A stretch of DNA of 64,000 nt. Origin: Veillonella atypica KON (GTDB lineage Bacteria > Bacillota > Negativicutes > Veillonellales > Veillonellaceae). The translations under genes and the position numbers were made by a program. Shown here in pieces: positions 39,188-47,811 of this stretch. Where the stretch lies: assembly GCF_002959915.1 (NCBI RefSeq), contig NZ_PPDE01000008.1:682001-746000 (forward strand), in the 5' to 3' direction. The first letter of the stretch is position 1, and every line of letters begins with the position of its first letter. The notes beneath the pieces were generated by a model. The model saw only the letters and a list, made by a program, of their open reading frames with translations. It searched no databases and was not told the DNA's origin.

Positions 39188-39216
39188 AAACAGCCACTCA
39201 TAGGGAGTGGCTGTTT
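39188..39216 (-). terminator. Terminator of the CBS-domain gene
   Basis: A perfect 12-bp stem (AAACAGCCACTC and complement) with a five-base loop lies 22 bp past the stop codon; the arm ends in TTT on the minus strand. Confidence 0.75.
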
Positions 39217-39238
39217 AGTATTGCATATATGTAAATAA

Positions 39239-39694
39239 TTAGTTATCTTTTGCAATCAATTTAATGATATCACGACGAGATAAAATGCCAATCAAACGGT
39301 ACTCTTTATCTACAACAGGGACGTTTTTCAAATGTTGATCAAGCATAACGGATACGATTTCTTCTACATCTTTATCTGGTGTTGTAGTAATAACATCGCT
39401 AGTCATCAATTCATATACGTGGGATGCTAACAATTTTTTGAATTGTGCATTATATTCGCCAATACCATTGTAATAGATACTAGCGCCCAAAACATTTACA
39501 TAATGAGGTACATGAGGGCGAACCTTTTTGTATAACAAGTCACCTTCTGAAATAATACCTAACAATTTATTTTCTTCATCCACTACAGAAACAGCTGTTA
39601 AATTATATTTAACTAATAAGTCTGCTACATCAGAAATAGGAGCATCTTTACCAACTGTAACAGGATATTTATTCATTACGTCTTGGATTTTCAT
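39239..39694 (-). CDS. CBS-domain pair protein
   Basis: The protein (151 residues) consists of two CBS motifs: IQDVMNKYPVTVGKDAPISD with VVDEENKLLGIISEGDLLYK, and VYELMTSDVITTTPDKDVEE with VPVVDKEYRLIGILSRRDII. CBS pairs sense adenine nucleotides and similar ligands; the effector target here is unknown because no other domain is attached. The ATG at 39694 has AAGGAGG nine bases upstream. It is monocistronic. Confidence 0.9.
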   Translation of the reverse strand: MKIQDVMNKYPVTVGKDAPISDVADLLVKYNLTAVSVVDEENKLLGIISEGDLLYKKVRPHVPHYVNVLGASIYYNGIGEYNAQFKKLLASHVYELMTSDVITTTPDKDVEEIVSVMLDQHLKNVPVVDKEYRLIGILSRRDIIKLIAKDN

Positions 39695-39801
39695 AGGGAA
39701 TTCCTCCTTCATATAACTTTACTCTTTATTATACTATTCGACCTTAGAGTTGAAAACTCCTTTTTCAAAAATTGTATATAAATAATATTTAGTTAAGTAT
39801 A

Positions 39802-40281
39802 TCACCAATGGTATGGTTCATTGCGATTTATCTTAGCACTGCGGTAAATCTGTTCTACTAATAACAATCGAACCATTTGGTGAGTAAAGGTCATAGGGCT
39901 AAAGGATAACTTAAATTTTACAGAACGGCGCAATTCATCACTAACGCCAAAGGCACCGCCTATGATAAAGGCCATATCGCTGATGCCGTCTACCTCTAAT
40001 TTAGATACCATAGAGGCCAAATTTTCAGAAGACATCGTTTTACCATATACATCTAGCAATACAGTGTATGCCGATTTAGGAACGGCCTTTAACAACCGTT
40101 GCCCCTCTTCTACGACTACTTGTTTACGGTCCGCATCACTAGGCTTATCCCCTATTTTACTTTCATTCAATTCAGTAATTGTAACGCCTCCATAGGGGCG
40201 CATACGTTTTACAAATTCGGCCACACCTTCACGAAGGTAAGCCTCTTTTAATTTACCAATACAGATTACATGAAACTTCAT
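39802..40281 (-). CDS. rlmH: 23S rRNA (pseudouridine1915-N3)-methyltransferase
   Basis: The 159-residue SPOUT methyltransferase has FIIGGAFGVSDELRRSVKFKLSFSPMTFTHQMVRLLLVEQIYRS-type conserved C-terminal half and ends RNEPYHW, the invariant RlmH tail. It methylates helix 69 of 23S rRNA as a dimer. It follows the walJ-type gene by 13 bp, a conserved pairing in Firmicutes. Confidence 0.95.
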   Translation of the reverse strand: MKFHVICIGKLKEAYLREGVAEFVKRMRPYGGVTITELNESKIGDKPSDADRKQVVVEEGQRLLKAVPKSAYTVLLDVYGKTMSSENLASMVSKLEVDGISDMAFIIGGAFGVSDELRRSVKFKLSFSPMTFTHQMVRLLLVEQIYRSAKINRNEPYHW

Positions 40282-40294
40282 ACAAGATGTACCT

Positions 40295-41104
40295 CTAATT
40301 TTTATGAACAGACTGCATGGATACTATTTCGTTAGGTTGGCCATGCTGTAATTTCATTTCCGGTCCAATTTTTACGCCCCCATCGACGAGCATTTGACCA
40401 ATCGTCTGCGTTACGAGGACAGGGTTATTATTATTTTCAGAGCGATGTGCCAAAATGACCTGCATAAAATCAGGTCGTTTCATCATAAGTAAGGCCTGTG
40501 CCGCCATTTCATTGCTCAAATGACCTTCATCACTGGCTACGCGTTGCTTTAAAAATGGTTGATACGGGCCGAAGCGCAACATCTGAGGATCATAGTTAGC
40601 CTCCAAGACTAGCAATGTGCTGTCATCTAATCGATGCAATATAGTATCCGTAATCACTCCCGTATCGGTGACAACCGTAGCCTTGTCCTTGCCAGAATAT
40701 ACATTGATACCTATAGGATCTGCCGCATCATGACTAACACTAAAGGGTTCCACCGTAAGATTTCCAAGCTCCAAACTACCTTTTGTCAATTCCACCAGTT
40801 GGTGTTTTGGAACGATTAACTTATCTTGGATTTCACGCCACGTGCCTTGCTTAGTATATACAGGAATATCAAAACGCTTTAATAGTTGTTGTAGCCCCGC
40901 AATATGGTCGGTATGCTCGTGGCTAATAAATATTCCCTCAATCTGGCTCATATCGATATGTAATTCTTTCAGCCCATTAACGATGCGCCGGCAACTAATA
41001 CCCACATCATGTAATATTACAGAATTTCCTTTTTTTATAACTGTACAATTACCCTTGCTACCACTGGCAAGAACATGGACCTCTAAAGGTGAGGTTTCAC
41101 TCAT
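40295..41104 (-). CDS. Metallo-beta-lactamase-fold hydrolase, WalJ/YycJ type
   Basis: The 269-residue protein begins with VLASGSKGNCTVIKKGNSVILHD and has the metal motif ISHEHTDHIAGL, then VVTDTGVITD and ILAHRSENNNNP. WalJ-type proteins are linked to DNA replication/cell-wall signalling, but no walRK genes are present here. It is probably co-transcribed with rlmH. Confidence 0.88.
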   Translation of the reverse strand: MSETSPLEVHVLASGSKGNCTVIKKGNSVILHDVGISCRRIVNGLKELHIDMSQIEGIFISHEHTDHIAGLQQLLKRFDIPVYTKQGTWREIQDKLIVPKHQLVELTKGSLELGNLTVEPFSVSHDAADPIGINVYSGKDKATVVTDTGVITDTILHRLDDSTLLVLEANYDPQMLRFGPYQPFLKQRVASDEGHLSNEMAAQALLMMKRPDFMQVILAHRSENNNNPVLVTQTIGQMLVDGGVKIGPEMKLQHGQPNEIVSMQSVHKN

Positions 41105-41171
41105 TAAACTACTCCATATAATTAATTATTTCTATTGGTGAAAGTCTTTCAATCACCGTACGATTGCGTTA

Positions 41172-41190
41172 GTGAAAGTCCAACTTTCAC
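41172..41190. other. Hairpin between the RuBisCO-like gene and the WalJ-type gene
   Basis: GTGAAAGT-CCA-ACTTTCAC is a perfect 8-bp stem six bases after the RuBisCO-like stop. A further GGTGAAAG/CTTTC element lies at about 41137-41157. No U tract follows, so termination is uncertain. Confidence 0.45.
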
Positions 41191-41195
41191 AACTA

Positions 41196-42386
41196 TTATT
41201 GTTTCAATTGTGACAGTTCTTCTAATCGATTAACAAAATACGCCATATTCGACTCAAGATCTGGTCCACGACGGAACATATCGCCTCCAACGAGGAACAT
41301 CGTATCATTTCCGTACAACTCGACTAATTCTGTAAGGCGCGCATCAGTCACGCCACCACCAGGAGCCGGACAGCCTGCTTTCACCAATCCTACAGGATGT
41401 TTAATATACGCGGCAATACGCTTACATTGCTCTTGGGTAAAGGTAAAGCGCCCTCCATAAGATACAAAAACCATCATATCAGCGCCAAATAATCGAGGCA
41501 AGAATCCCAACTGTAAATAGTCGGCAATACCGGATACACCAGGGCTCACAAAACCACCAGAATAGGCAGGGTGGTGAATAATCGGCAAGCGCAATTTTTC
41601 ATCGGTAGCTAATTTATGTAACCAACCAGAGCCAACTAAACCTGTGGCTACCATAAGCGCCGTAGCACCCGCCTCTTTAGCGAAATAAGCGCGTTCTAAT
41701 ACATCTGTGCCATCACCAGACACATTAGCTGCATATAATGCGTGTTTTCCATGCGCTTCATTCATCTCACGCACCGCAGCAGCACATCGTCTTACACGAT
41801 CCTTAAACTGCGAAAAGGATTGGTTCGTAATGCCATGATCATCCTTGATAACATCGACGCCACCACGCGTATACGCTGCACACATGCGAGCTAGTTCTTC
41901 ATTAGGCGTTCCCATAGGTTTAATTACAGCCTGAATCATCGGTCTTGTAGGCGTTTCAACCAATCTACGAATACCATGCAATCCAAATCGTGGCCCTTTG
42001 AATACGTCAAATAATGTAGGACATAGTTCTATGTCTACCACCCAAATATGAGGTTGTAACGATGAGTTACCAAATACAACATTTAAAAATTGCGTTGCTT
42101 CTAATGCGGTAGTATCTACATGATATGAAATGCGAGCTAGATAATACCGAGAAGCATCAATCACTACATTCGGCATCACTCCCACAGTTGCATGTGCGGA
42201 ATCTGGCGCCATCGGTTCGAGAGATTCCAATCGACCGGTAATTGTATTTTTAATATATGGATCAGTTACAAATTCATAAGGAAATTCAATCGTTTGTTCT
42301 ACTTGAACAGCCCAAGCAATAGACTTTGCGTCTTCATATGTGTCGGCTTCAATTCGGTAGGTAACTATAAATCGCTCGTCCTTCAT
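41196..42386 (-). CDS. RuBisCO-like protein (form IV type), unknown reaction
   Basis: The 396-residue protein is a RuBisCO large-chain homologue: an N-terminal alpha/beta domain (about residues 1-125) and a TIM barrel with VIKPMG (K156) and GGVDVIKDDHGI, in which K181, D183 match the carbamylated Lys and Mg ligand of RuBisCO while the third ligand Glu is His184. The second Lys of the IKPK loop is Met, the loop-6 Lys region has no VGKLEGE, and the Ser of SGG is replaced (PAPGGG). It therefore cannot fix CO2. Related proteins are enolases in methionine salvage or isomerases/decarboxylases of sugar acids; no such genes are adjacent. The start has AGGAG upstream. Confidence 0.88.
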   Translation of the reverse strand: MKDERFIVTYRIEADTYEDAKSIAWAVQVEQTIEFPYEFVTDPYIKNTITGRLESLEPMAPDSAHATVGVMPNVVIDASRYYLARISYHVDTTALEATQFLNVVFGNSSLQPHIWVVDIELCPTLFDVFKGPRFGLHGIRRLVETPTRPMIQAVIKPMGTPNEELARMCAAYTRGGVDVIKDDHGITNQSFSQFKDRVRRCAAAVREMNEAHGKHALYAANVSGDGTDVLERAYFAKEAGATALMVATGLVGSGWLHKLATDEKLRLPIIHHPAYSGGFVSPGVSGIADYLQLGFLPRLFGADMMVFVSYGGRFTFTQEQCKRIAAYIKHPVGLVKAGCPAPGGGVTDARLTELVELYGNDTMFLVGGDMFRRGPDLESNMAYFVNRLEELSQLKQ

Positions 42387-42459
42387 AATGCGTCTCCTTT
42401 GCAATAACATTATTTAATTATATACCAAAGCAGTACACCTTTCCATAAATAGATACAAA

Positions 42460-42498
42460 AAAGACTATAGCGATGTCACATCCATCGCTATAGTCTTT
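42460..42498 (-). terminator. Terminator of the flavodoxin gene
   Basis: A perfect 16-bp stem (arms beginning AAAGACTATAGCGATG) with a seven-base loop is followed on the minus strand by a TTTTTTGTATC run. Confidence 0.88.
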
Positions 42499-42514
42499 AT
42501 ATAATATGAAGTTG

Positions 42515-42934
42515 TTATGCGTTAGCTAATGTTTTACCCAATTCTTGGCATTGTGCATTGCCGTCATCATCTGGTTCACCCAAGATTGCTACACCGTCAG
42601 CTACTAATTCGCCGCCAGCATCTTTAATGCGAGTGCCCCAGTCTTCTAACCAAGTGCCACCCCAACCATAGGAGCCAAAGATTGCTACTTTTTTACCACT
42701 CAATTTACCTTCTAATTCAGTGTAGAATGGTTCGAATTCGCCTTCTTCTAATTGTTCAGCACCCATGTCAGCGCAACCAAGAGCCAATTTATCGTAAGCT
42801 GCTGCTTCATCAACAGATACTTCAGAAACGGATTTCACTTCTACGTCTTGACCTGCAGCTTTGATACCTTCAGCTACTTCATAAGCCATTCTTTCTGTAT
42901 TGCCTGTACCGGACCAAAAAATTACACCAATCAT
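42515..42934 (-). CDS. Flavodoxin
   Basis: The 139-residue protein has the FMN phosphate loop FWSGTGNTERMAYEVAEGI and the GSYGWGGTWLEDW segment of short-chain flavodoxins; EPDDDGNAQCQELGK ends the fold. It carries electrons in place of ferredoxin, often under iron shortage. It follows the DUF3793-type gene by 10 bp. Confidence 0.94.
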   Translation of the reverse strand: MIGVIFWSGTGNTERMAYEVAEGIKAAGQDVEVKSVSEVSVDEAAAYDKLALGCADMGAEQLEEGEFEPFYTELEGKLSGKKVAIFGSYGWGGTWLEDWGTRIKDAGGELVADGVAILGEPDDDGNAQCQELGKTLANA

Positions 42935-42944
42935 CTTGTACCTC

Positions 42945-43511
42945 CTAGGCCGTTCTTGCGACCAATGAACTAAATGTTTTTCCCAACATCAATTGAGTTT
43001 GACAAAATTCACGACATGCTTTGTAACATAGGAAAGAGCGTTGTGCATCTACTACATCGTGGTAAACCTTCCATTCACCACACATAGAGTATCCATTACC
43101 GCGACGAGAAATAAAATACTTCACATCCATTAATGGATATCCAAGGAATACACCAATTTCATGAGGGAAATCAACGCTTGATTCCATACGATATCGCAAA
43201 TGTTCAAGCATCTCCATAATGCTCATACTATCTTGATAACCGTAGGCTTTCAAAAATGTCATCACCGCAGGTTGCCGTACATAGTCTCGTAATTGTGTTT
43301 CACGGAACACCAATAGTAGTCTACGTGCTTTACAGCGACATAATTCAAAGAAGAATAAACCCTTTTCATTAAACTCTTTATTATATTCAGTCAAAACGAA
43401 TTGGATTTGTTCATTCATGTCCCGTGGAATAGAAACCAAATTCGAGACCTTAATGCCTCGAATTGCCGGTGCACAATGAAATCCAATGATATTGTCAATT
43501 GAATTCATCAT
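42945..43511 (-). CDS. DUF3793-type protein
   Basis: The protein (about 189 residues) has FFFELCRCKARRLLLVFRE, EHLRYRM, HEIGVFLGYPLMDVKYFI and YSMCGEWKVYHD, the Cys- and Trp-containing pattern I associate with DUF3793. Function is unknown; the family is often next to flavodoxin genes, as here, suggesting a role in iron-limited redox metabolism (inference). The start is the ATG at 43511 (or the next, 43508), with GGCAGGT upstream; a longer frame to 43532 lacks an RBS. Confidence 0.75.
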   Translation of the reverse strand: MMNSIDNIIGFHCAPAIRGIKVSNLVSIPRDMNEQIQFVLTEYNKEFNEKGLFFFELCRCKARRLLLVFRETQLRDYVRQPAVMTFLKAYGYQDSMSIMEMLEHLRYRMESSVDFPHEIGVFLGYPLMDVKYFISRRGNGYSMCGEWKVYHDVVDAQRSFLCYKACREFCQTQLMLGKTFSSLVARTA

Positions 43512-43580
43512 AGTCGTACCTGCCTGTTGCATATCTATATAGAATCCGCCTCATTACTTGAGATTGATTACTATATACAC

Positions 43581-43609
43581 ATAGTACTCTCGATGAGAAA
43601 TATTGTCAA
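43581..43609 (-). promoter_or_regulatory. Promoter of DUF3793-flavodoxin operon
   Basis: TTGACA and TACTAT are spaced by exactly 17 bp on the minus strand. The sequence just upstream, AATTATCAATTATC, is built of GATAAT-like units on the opposite strand and could be a Fur-type site overlapping the -35 (inference). Confidence 0.6.
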
Positions 43610-43641
43610 GATAATTGATAATTTATTTCAATAATTATTTA

Positions 43642-44268
43642 TTATTTACTAGTTAGCAAGTTGCTCACGCGAGGAAATACCTTAGCATCACTTTCTTCAT
43701 CTATAGCGATAAATCGCACACTAGGGCCCTCGTATTTACTTTCAGAAACAGCAATATGAAGAATCTCATTATAAGAATTATTATTATCTTTACTTGTATA
43801 TTTTAGTGCACCTACATATGTTTTATTATGCTTAGCCAAAGGTGTCACCACTTGGTATTGGCCTAGCTCAGCAGCTTTACCTCCATTGATAGACGCCACC
43901 AAATTACCGACATCACTGGCATCAGTACTCACATGCTTGGTGTTAACAAGATTATGTTTACCACCTACGACCACATTCGCAAATACAGCGTAATTCATTT
44001 CATTTTCTCGTTTTACGTTAAGCGTATATACCTCGGCACGGCTGGCACCAGCTTGCATAAGAGCCGTTTTTACATCGGTTTTACCTGCGCCGGCGAACAA
44101 AGCCTTTGGCGCATTGGCATAAATCGTAACACCTTCGTTAAGTTTCATACCATTATACGTTCCATATGCAGCGGCATATTTACTAGCATTAATATTAGCC
44201 GCATCAACAAGTACAGGTGTGCTCATCGCTACAACACCAGCGAGAGCTAAAGCTATCATTGATTTCAT
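43642..44268 (-). CDS. Secreted protein of unknown function
   Basis: The 208-residue protein begins with a Sec signal peptide (MIALALAGVVAMSTPVLVDA, cleavage probably after VDA). The mature part shows a pattern of small beta/alpha segments (AEVYTLNVKRENEMNYAVFA, LHIAVSESKYEGPSVRFIAI) but I do not recognise a family. It is probably periplasmic. AGGAG lies before the ATG, and the glnS terminator ends only 19 bp upstream, so its promoter must overlap that region or rely on readthrough. Confidence 0.7.
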   Translation of the reverse strand: MKSMIALALAGVVAMSTPVLVDAANINASKYAAAYGTYNGMKLNEGVTIYANAPKALFAGAGKTDVKTALMQAGASRAEVYTLNVKRENEMNYAVFANVVVGGKHNLVNTKHVSTDASDVGNLVASINGGKAAELGQYQVVTPLAKHNKTYVGALKYTSKDNNNSYNEILHIAVSESKYEGPSVRFIAIDEESDAKVFPRVSNLLTSK

Positions 44269-44286
44269 AGTTTTCTCCTAAACAAA

Positions 44287-44307
44287 ACCGCCCCTTAAAG
44301 GGGCGGT
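44287..44307 (-). terminator. Terminator of glnS
   Basis: ACCGCCCC pairs with GGGGCGGT over a TTAAA loop; TTTTGTTTAGG follows on the minus strand. Confidence 0.88.
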
Positions 44308-44317
44308 ATAATCACAA

Positions 44318-46006
44318 CTATTTCTTTTGTTGTTTTGCCCATGTATCACGTAAACCTACGATGCGGTTTACCACAATATGATCGGCAGTGCTATCCTTAT
44401 CAGTTACGAAATAACCTTGGCGCAAGAATTGGAATCTATCGCCAGGAACAGTATTAGCAAGGCTTGCTTCACCTTTACTGTGCATAACCTGTAACGATTC
44501 ATGATTAAAATCAGCTAAGAAGTCTTTACCATCGGATTCTTCTTTAAGCAAGTAGTCATATAAACGAGTTTCAATATCTACAGCCGTAGAAGCTTCAACC
44601 CAATGCAATGTACCCTTTACCTTACGTGTGCAACCACTACCGCTCTTCGTTTCAGGGTCATAGGTACAATGGATTTCAGTAATGGTACCGTTTTCATCCT
44701 TTACAACAGATTGGCAAGTAATGAAATAAGCGCCTTTTAAGCGTACTTCTTTTCCCGGAGCCAAGCGGAAGAATTTCTTAACCGGTTCTTCCATAAAGTC
44801 GGCGCGCTCAATATAAATTTCGCGACCAAACATAACTTCACGAGTACCGAGTTCTTCATTTTCTGGATTATTTTCAACCACACAAGGTTCTGTTTGACCT
44901 TCTGGATAATTATCGATAATAACCTTAACAGGGTCGATGACAACCATTGGACGTGGAGCTTTTAATTTCAAATCTTCACGAATACAGAATTCAAGCAATG
45001 CAATATCTACAGTGCTATCAGCCTTAGCTACGCCAATGCGGTCGCAGAAATCACGGATGGCTTCTGGTGTATAGCCACGACGGCGCAAGCCAGAAATGGT
45101 AGGCATACGAGGATCATCCCAACCGGATACGAGGCCAGCCTCTACAAGAGCACGTAATTTGCGTTTAGACATAACCATTTTTGTTACATTTAAACGAGCG
45201 AATTCGATTTGGCGAGGTTTTTCAGTGTCTTCCCAATCTTCGAGAACCCAATTATACAATGGACGATGCACTTCAAATTCCAATGTACATACGGAATGGG
45301 TAATGCGTTCAATAGCATCCTCAATAGGATGTGCAAAGTCGTACATTGGATAAATGCTCCATTCAGATCCTGTACGGTGATGCTCTGCATTTACAATACG
45401 ATACAATACAGGATCGCGCATGACGATATTAGGATCCGCCATATCAATTTTAGCGCGTAATACCTTTTCGCCATCCTTGTATTTCCCCTCTTTCATTTCT
45501 TCAAAGAGTTTTAAATTTTCTTCTACAGAGCGATCGCGATATGGGCTATTTGTACCTGGTGTAGAGAAATCGCCACGCGTTTGACGAATTTCTTCTGCTG
45601 TTTGATCATCTACATAAGCCTTACCCAAGGAGATAAGCTTTTTAGCATAATCATACATTTTGCCAAAGTAATCAGATGCATAGCGTACGTCGCCATCCCA
45701 ATGGAATCCAAGCCATTCCACGTCTTCCTTAATGGAATTTACATATTCCACATCTTCCTTTTCTGGATTTGTGTCATCAAATCGCAAATTGGTTAAGCCC
45801 TTGTATTCTTCGCCTAACCCAAAGTTAAGGCAAATGGACTTAGCATGACCGATATGTAAATACCCATTTGGTTCTGGTGGGAATCGCGTATGTACACGGC
45901 CACCATATACGCCCTCTTCATTATCTTTATTTATTTCAGCTTCGATAAAGTTAATGGATACAACTTCTTCAGGAGCTACAGTTTGTTCAGTATCTTTATG
46001 TTCCAA
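44318..46006 (-). CDS. glnS: Glutaminyl-tRNA synthetase
   Basis: The class Ic synthetase has the HIGH motif in [23 protein letters not shown] and the MSKR motif in [16 protein letters not shown], with a C-terminal anticodon-binding beta-barrel ending [21 protein letters not shown] place the start at the TTG at 46006, because GGAGG lies eight bases upstream of it; the ATG at 46021 has no RBS and would add five residues. It follows the dehydrogenase gene by about 45 bp and is probably co-transcribed. Confidence 0.94.
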   Translation of the reverse strand: MEHKDTEQTVAPEEVVSINFIEAEINKDNEEGVYGGRVHTRFPPEPNGYLHIGHAKSICLNFGLGEEYKGLTNLRFDDTNPEKEDVEYVNSIKEDVEWLGFHWDGDVRYASDYFGKMYDYAKKLISLGKAYVDDQTAEEIRQTRGDFSTPGTNSPYRDRSVEENLKLFEEMKEGKYKDGEKVLRAKIDMADPNIVMRDPVLYRIVNAEHHRTGSEWSIYPMYDFAHPIEDAIERITHSVCTLEFEVHRPLYNWVLEDWEDTEKPRQIEFARLNVTKMVMSKRKLRALVEAGLVSGWDDPRMPTISGLRRRGYTPEAIRDFCDRIGVAKADSTVDIALLEFCIREDLKLKAPRPMVVIDPVKVIIDNYPEGQTEPCVVENNPENEELGTREVMFGREIYIERADFMEEPVKKFFRLAPGKEVRLKGAYFITCQSVVKDENGTITEIHCTYDPETKSGSGCTRKVKGTLHWVEASTAVDIETRLYDYLLKEESDGKDFLADFNHESLQVMHSKGEASLANTVPGDRFQFLRQGYFVTDKDSTADHIVVNRIVGLRDTWAKQQKK

Positions 46007-46051
46007 CGTTACAACCTCCATACGATAAATATTCTTTTATTTTACCATATT

Positions 46052-47050
46052 TTATATAGGACCGCACATTTTATAATTCACCTCTTCGTTAACACATGTT
46101 TGTAGAGGTTTTTTATGAACACCAGCAATGATATTATTCGCTGTCAACATGGACATATCATATCGCGTGCGATCTGTATACGAACCAATATGAGGAACAA
46201 TTAAACAGTTATCAATGGACAATAATGGATGATCTGCTGGTAGTGGTTCTGGATCAGTTACATCAAGTGCAGCATAATCGATTTCACCAGTTTTAAGAGC
46301 ATCGATGAGTGCATCTGTATCAACGATGGCACCGCGACCTACATTGACGAACAATGCGGTCTTTTTCATTTTCTTAAAGAACTCGGCATCGCACATATGA
46401 TACGTTTCATCCGTAAGTGGCGCCATGATACATACCACATCACTCGTAGCGAGTAGCTCATCTAATTCCATATATGTTGTTCTATACAATTTATCGTCAT
46501 TACGTTGATGTCGATTATGATATACAACGGTCATACCAAAGGCGCGAGCACGTCGAGAAATGGAAACACCGATGGCGCCCATACCAATGATACCCAATGT
46601 GCGGCGACTCAAATCAAAGCCCTTAATATTAGAAGGACGCTCAGCCCAACGGCCATTTTTTACAAAGGCTGCATTTTCAATAATGCGCCGACTGGCCGTA
46701 GCAATCAATGTGAAAGCGAGTTCTGCTACGGTTTCGTTGAGAACACCTGGCGTATTGCCATAAGGAATGCCCGCCGCCGTAAGTTCATCAATCTTTACAT
46801 TGTCATAGCCTACTGAGGCTTGTGCAATGACCTTTAAATTAGGCGCATCTTTCACAAGGTCCGCATCAACCGATATGGAATTAATAGACCACAAACCATC
46901 AGCATCGCGTAACCATTCTTTTAAAACCTCTCTAGGCATTTTAGTTTTTTCTGTCCACTGACGTACGTCAACATGTTCTTGTAAATAGGCAATAGCATCA
47001 CGTCGCACTAAGCCAGGTACCACTACTAATGGTTTACGTTCCATAATCAT
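46052..47050 (-). CDS. D-isomer-specific 2-hydroxyacid dehydrogenase
   Basis: The protein (332 residues) has the NAD-binding segment LGIIGMGAIGVSISRRARAFGM, the catalytic Arg region LFVNVGRGAIVDTDALIDAL, Glu in ALDVTDPEPLP and His in NCLIVPHIGSYT. It is closest in pattern to glyoxylate/hydroxypyruvate reductases; D-lactate use is possible. The start at 47050 has AAGGG upstream; the longer frame to 47089 is unsupported. Confidence 0.88.
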   Translation of the reverse strand: MIMERKPLVVVPGLVRRDAIAYLQEHVDVRQWTEKTKMPREVLKEWLRDADGLWSINSISVDADLVKDAPNLKVIAQASVGYDNVKIDELTAAGIPYGNTPGVLNETVAELAFTLIATASRRIIENAAFVKNGRWAERPSNIKGFDLSRRTLGIIGMGAIGVSISRRARAFGMTVVYHNRHQRNDDKLYRTTYMELDELLATSDVVCIMAPLTDETYHMCDAEFFKKMKKTALFVNVGRGAIVDTDALIDALKTGEIDYAALDVTDPEPLPADHPLLSIDNCLIVPHIGSYTDRTRYDMSMLTANNIIAGVHKKPLQTCVNEEVNYKMCGPI

Positions 47051-47120
47051 TTCATCCCTTCTATATATTCTAAAATGCTGTAACAACATATCATTTACAA
47101 CGAAAACTATATGTATCTAT

Positions 47121-47149
47121 ATTGTATCCTATAATTGGAAATTTACCAA
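47121..47149 (-). promoter_or_regulatory. Promoter of the dehydrogenase-glnS operon
   Basis: TTGGTA and TACAAT are spaced by 17 bp on the minus strand about 70 bases before the start codon. Confidence 0.5.
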
Positions 47150-47173
47150 AACTCAGGGCTAAGTTACAACAAA

Positions 47174-47210
47174 AAAGAGTTCTAAAAGCATTATGCTTCT
47201 AGAACTCTTT
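47174..47210 (-). terminator. Terminator of mscL
   Basis: AAAGAGTTCTA and TAGAACTCTTT form an 11-bp perfect stem, with a GAAGC/GCATTA-type inner part; TTTTTTGTTGT follows on the minus strand. Confidence 0.85.
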
Positions 47211-47223
47211 CTTAGTGTGTTGA

Positions 47224-47691
47224 TTATTTTAAATCAGATGTACAGTTAGGACATTTAACCGCATCAATATTGATTTCTGTTTTACAGAATGGACATTCTT
47301 TTGTAGTCGCTGGTGCTTCTTCAGCTTCTTTCTTAGCACTTTGCATTAGCTTCGTCAACGCGCGAATCATTAAGAATACAACGAATGCTAAGATTAAGAA
47401 TTGAATAAGGTCAGTAATGAATGTACCGTAAGGCAATACAGCACCAGAAGAGCGAGCTGTTGCAATATCAGCACCATTTACAAATGCCTCTTTAGATGCT
47501 TCACTTAATGGCAAATATAGATTGCTAAAATCAATACCACCAGTGAACACGCTGATTAATGGCATGAACAAATTGCTAACTACAGAATTCACTAATGCTG
47601 TGAAAGCTGCACCAATAATCATACCTACAGCGAGGTCCATCATGTTCCCTTTAAAAGCGAACTCTTTAAACTCTTTGATAAATTCCTTCAT
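47224..47691 (-). CDS. mscL: Large-conductance mechanosensitive channel with C-terminal zinc ribbon
   Basis: The 155-residue protein has the MscL N-terminal and first helix (FKGNMMDLAVGMIIGAAFTALVNSVV), a periplasmic loop and second helix (ITDLIQFLILAFVVFLMIRAL), and then, in place of a plain cytoplasmic bundle, a zinc-ribbon tail with CPFC (133-136) and CPNC (147-150). MscL relieves hypo-osmotic shock as a pentamer in the inner membrane. It is monocistronic with a near-consensus promoter. Confidence 0.93.
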   Translation of the reverse strand: MKEFIKEFKEFAFKGNMMDLAVGMIIGAAFTALVNSVVSNLFMPLISVFTGGIDFSNLYLPLSEASKEAFVNGADIATARSSGAVLPYGTFITDLIQFLILAFVVFLMIRALTKLMQSAKKEAEEAPATTKECPFCKTEINIDAVKCPNCTSDLK

Positions 47692-47741
47692 GTTTAACTC
47701 CTACTCACACTTAAAACCGTTCGGAAGAATTAACCTCATTA

Positions 47742-47770
47742 ATCATAAAAGAAAACTGCATCTATGTCAA
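47742..47770 (-). promoter_or_regulatory. Promoter of mscL
   Basis: TTGACA and TATGAT are spaced by 17 bp on the minus strand, about 50 bases before the ATG. Confidence 0.65.
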
Positions 47771-47811
47771 GATTTTTCGATATAGTTTATTGAAAGTTTT
47801 TAATATACTTA

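Noticed and set aside
41196-42386. Genuine CO2-fixing RuBisCO
   Set aside because: Essential residues (second IKPK Lys, third metal-ligand Glu, loop-6 Lys, SGG Ser) are replaced, and no phosphoribulokinase or small subunit is nearby.
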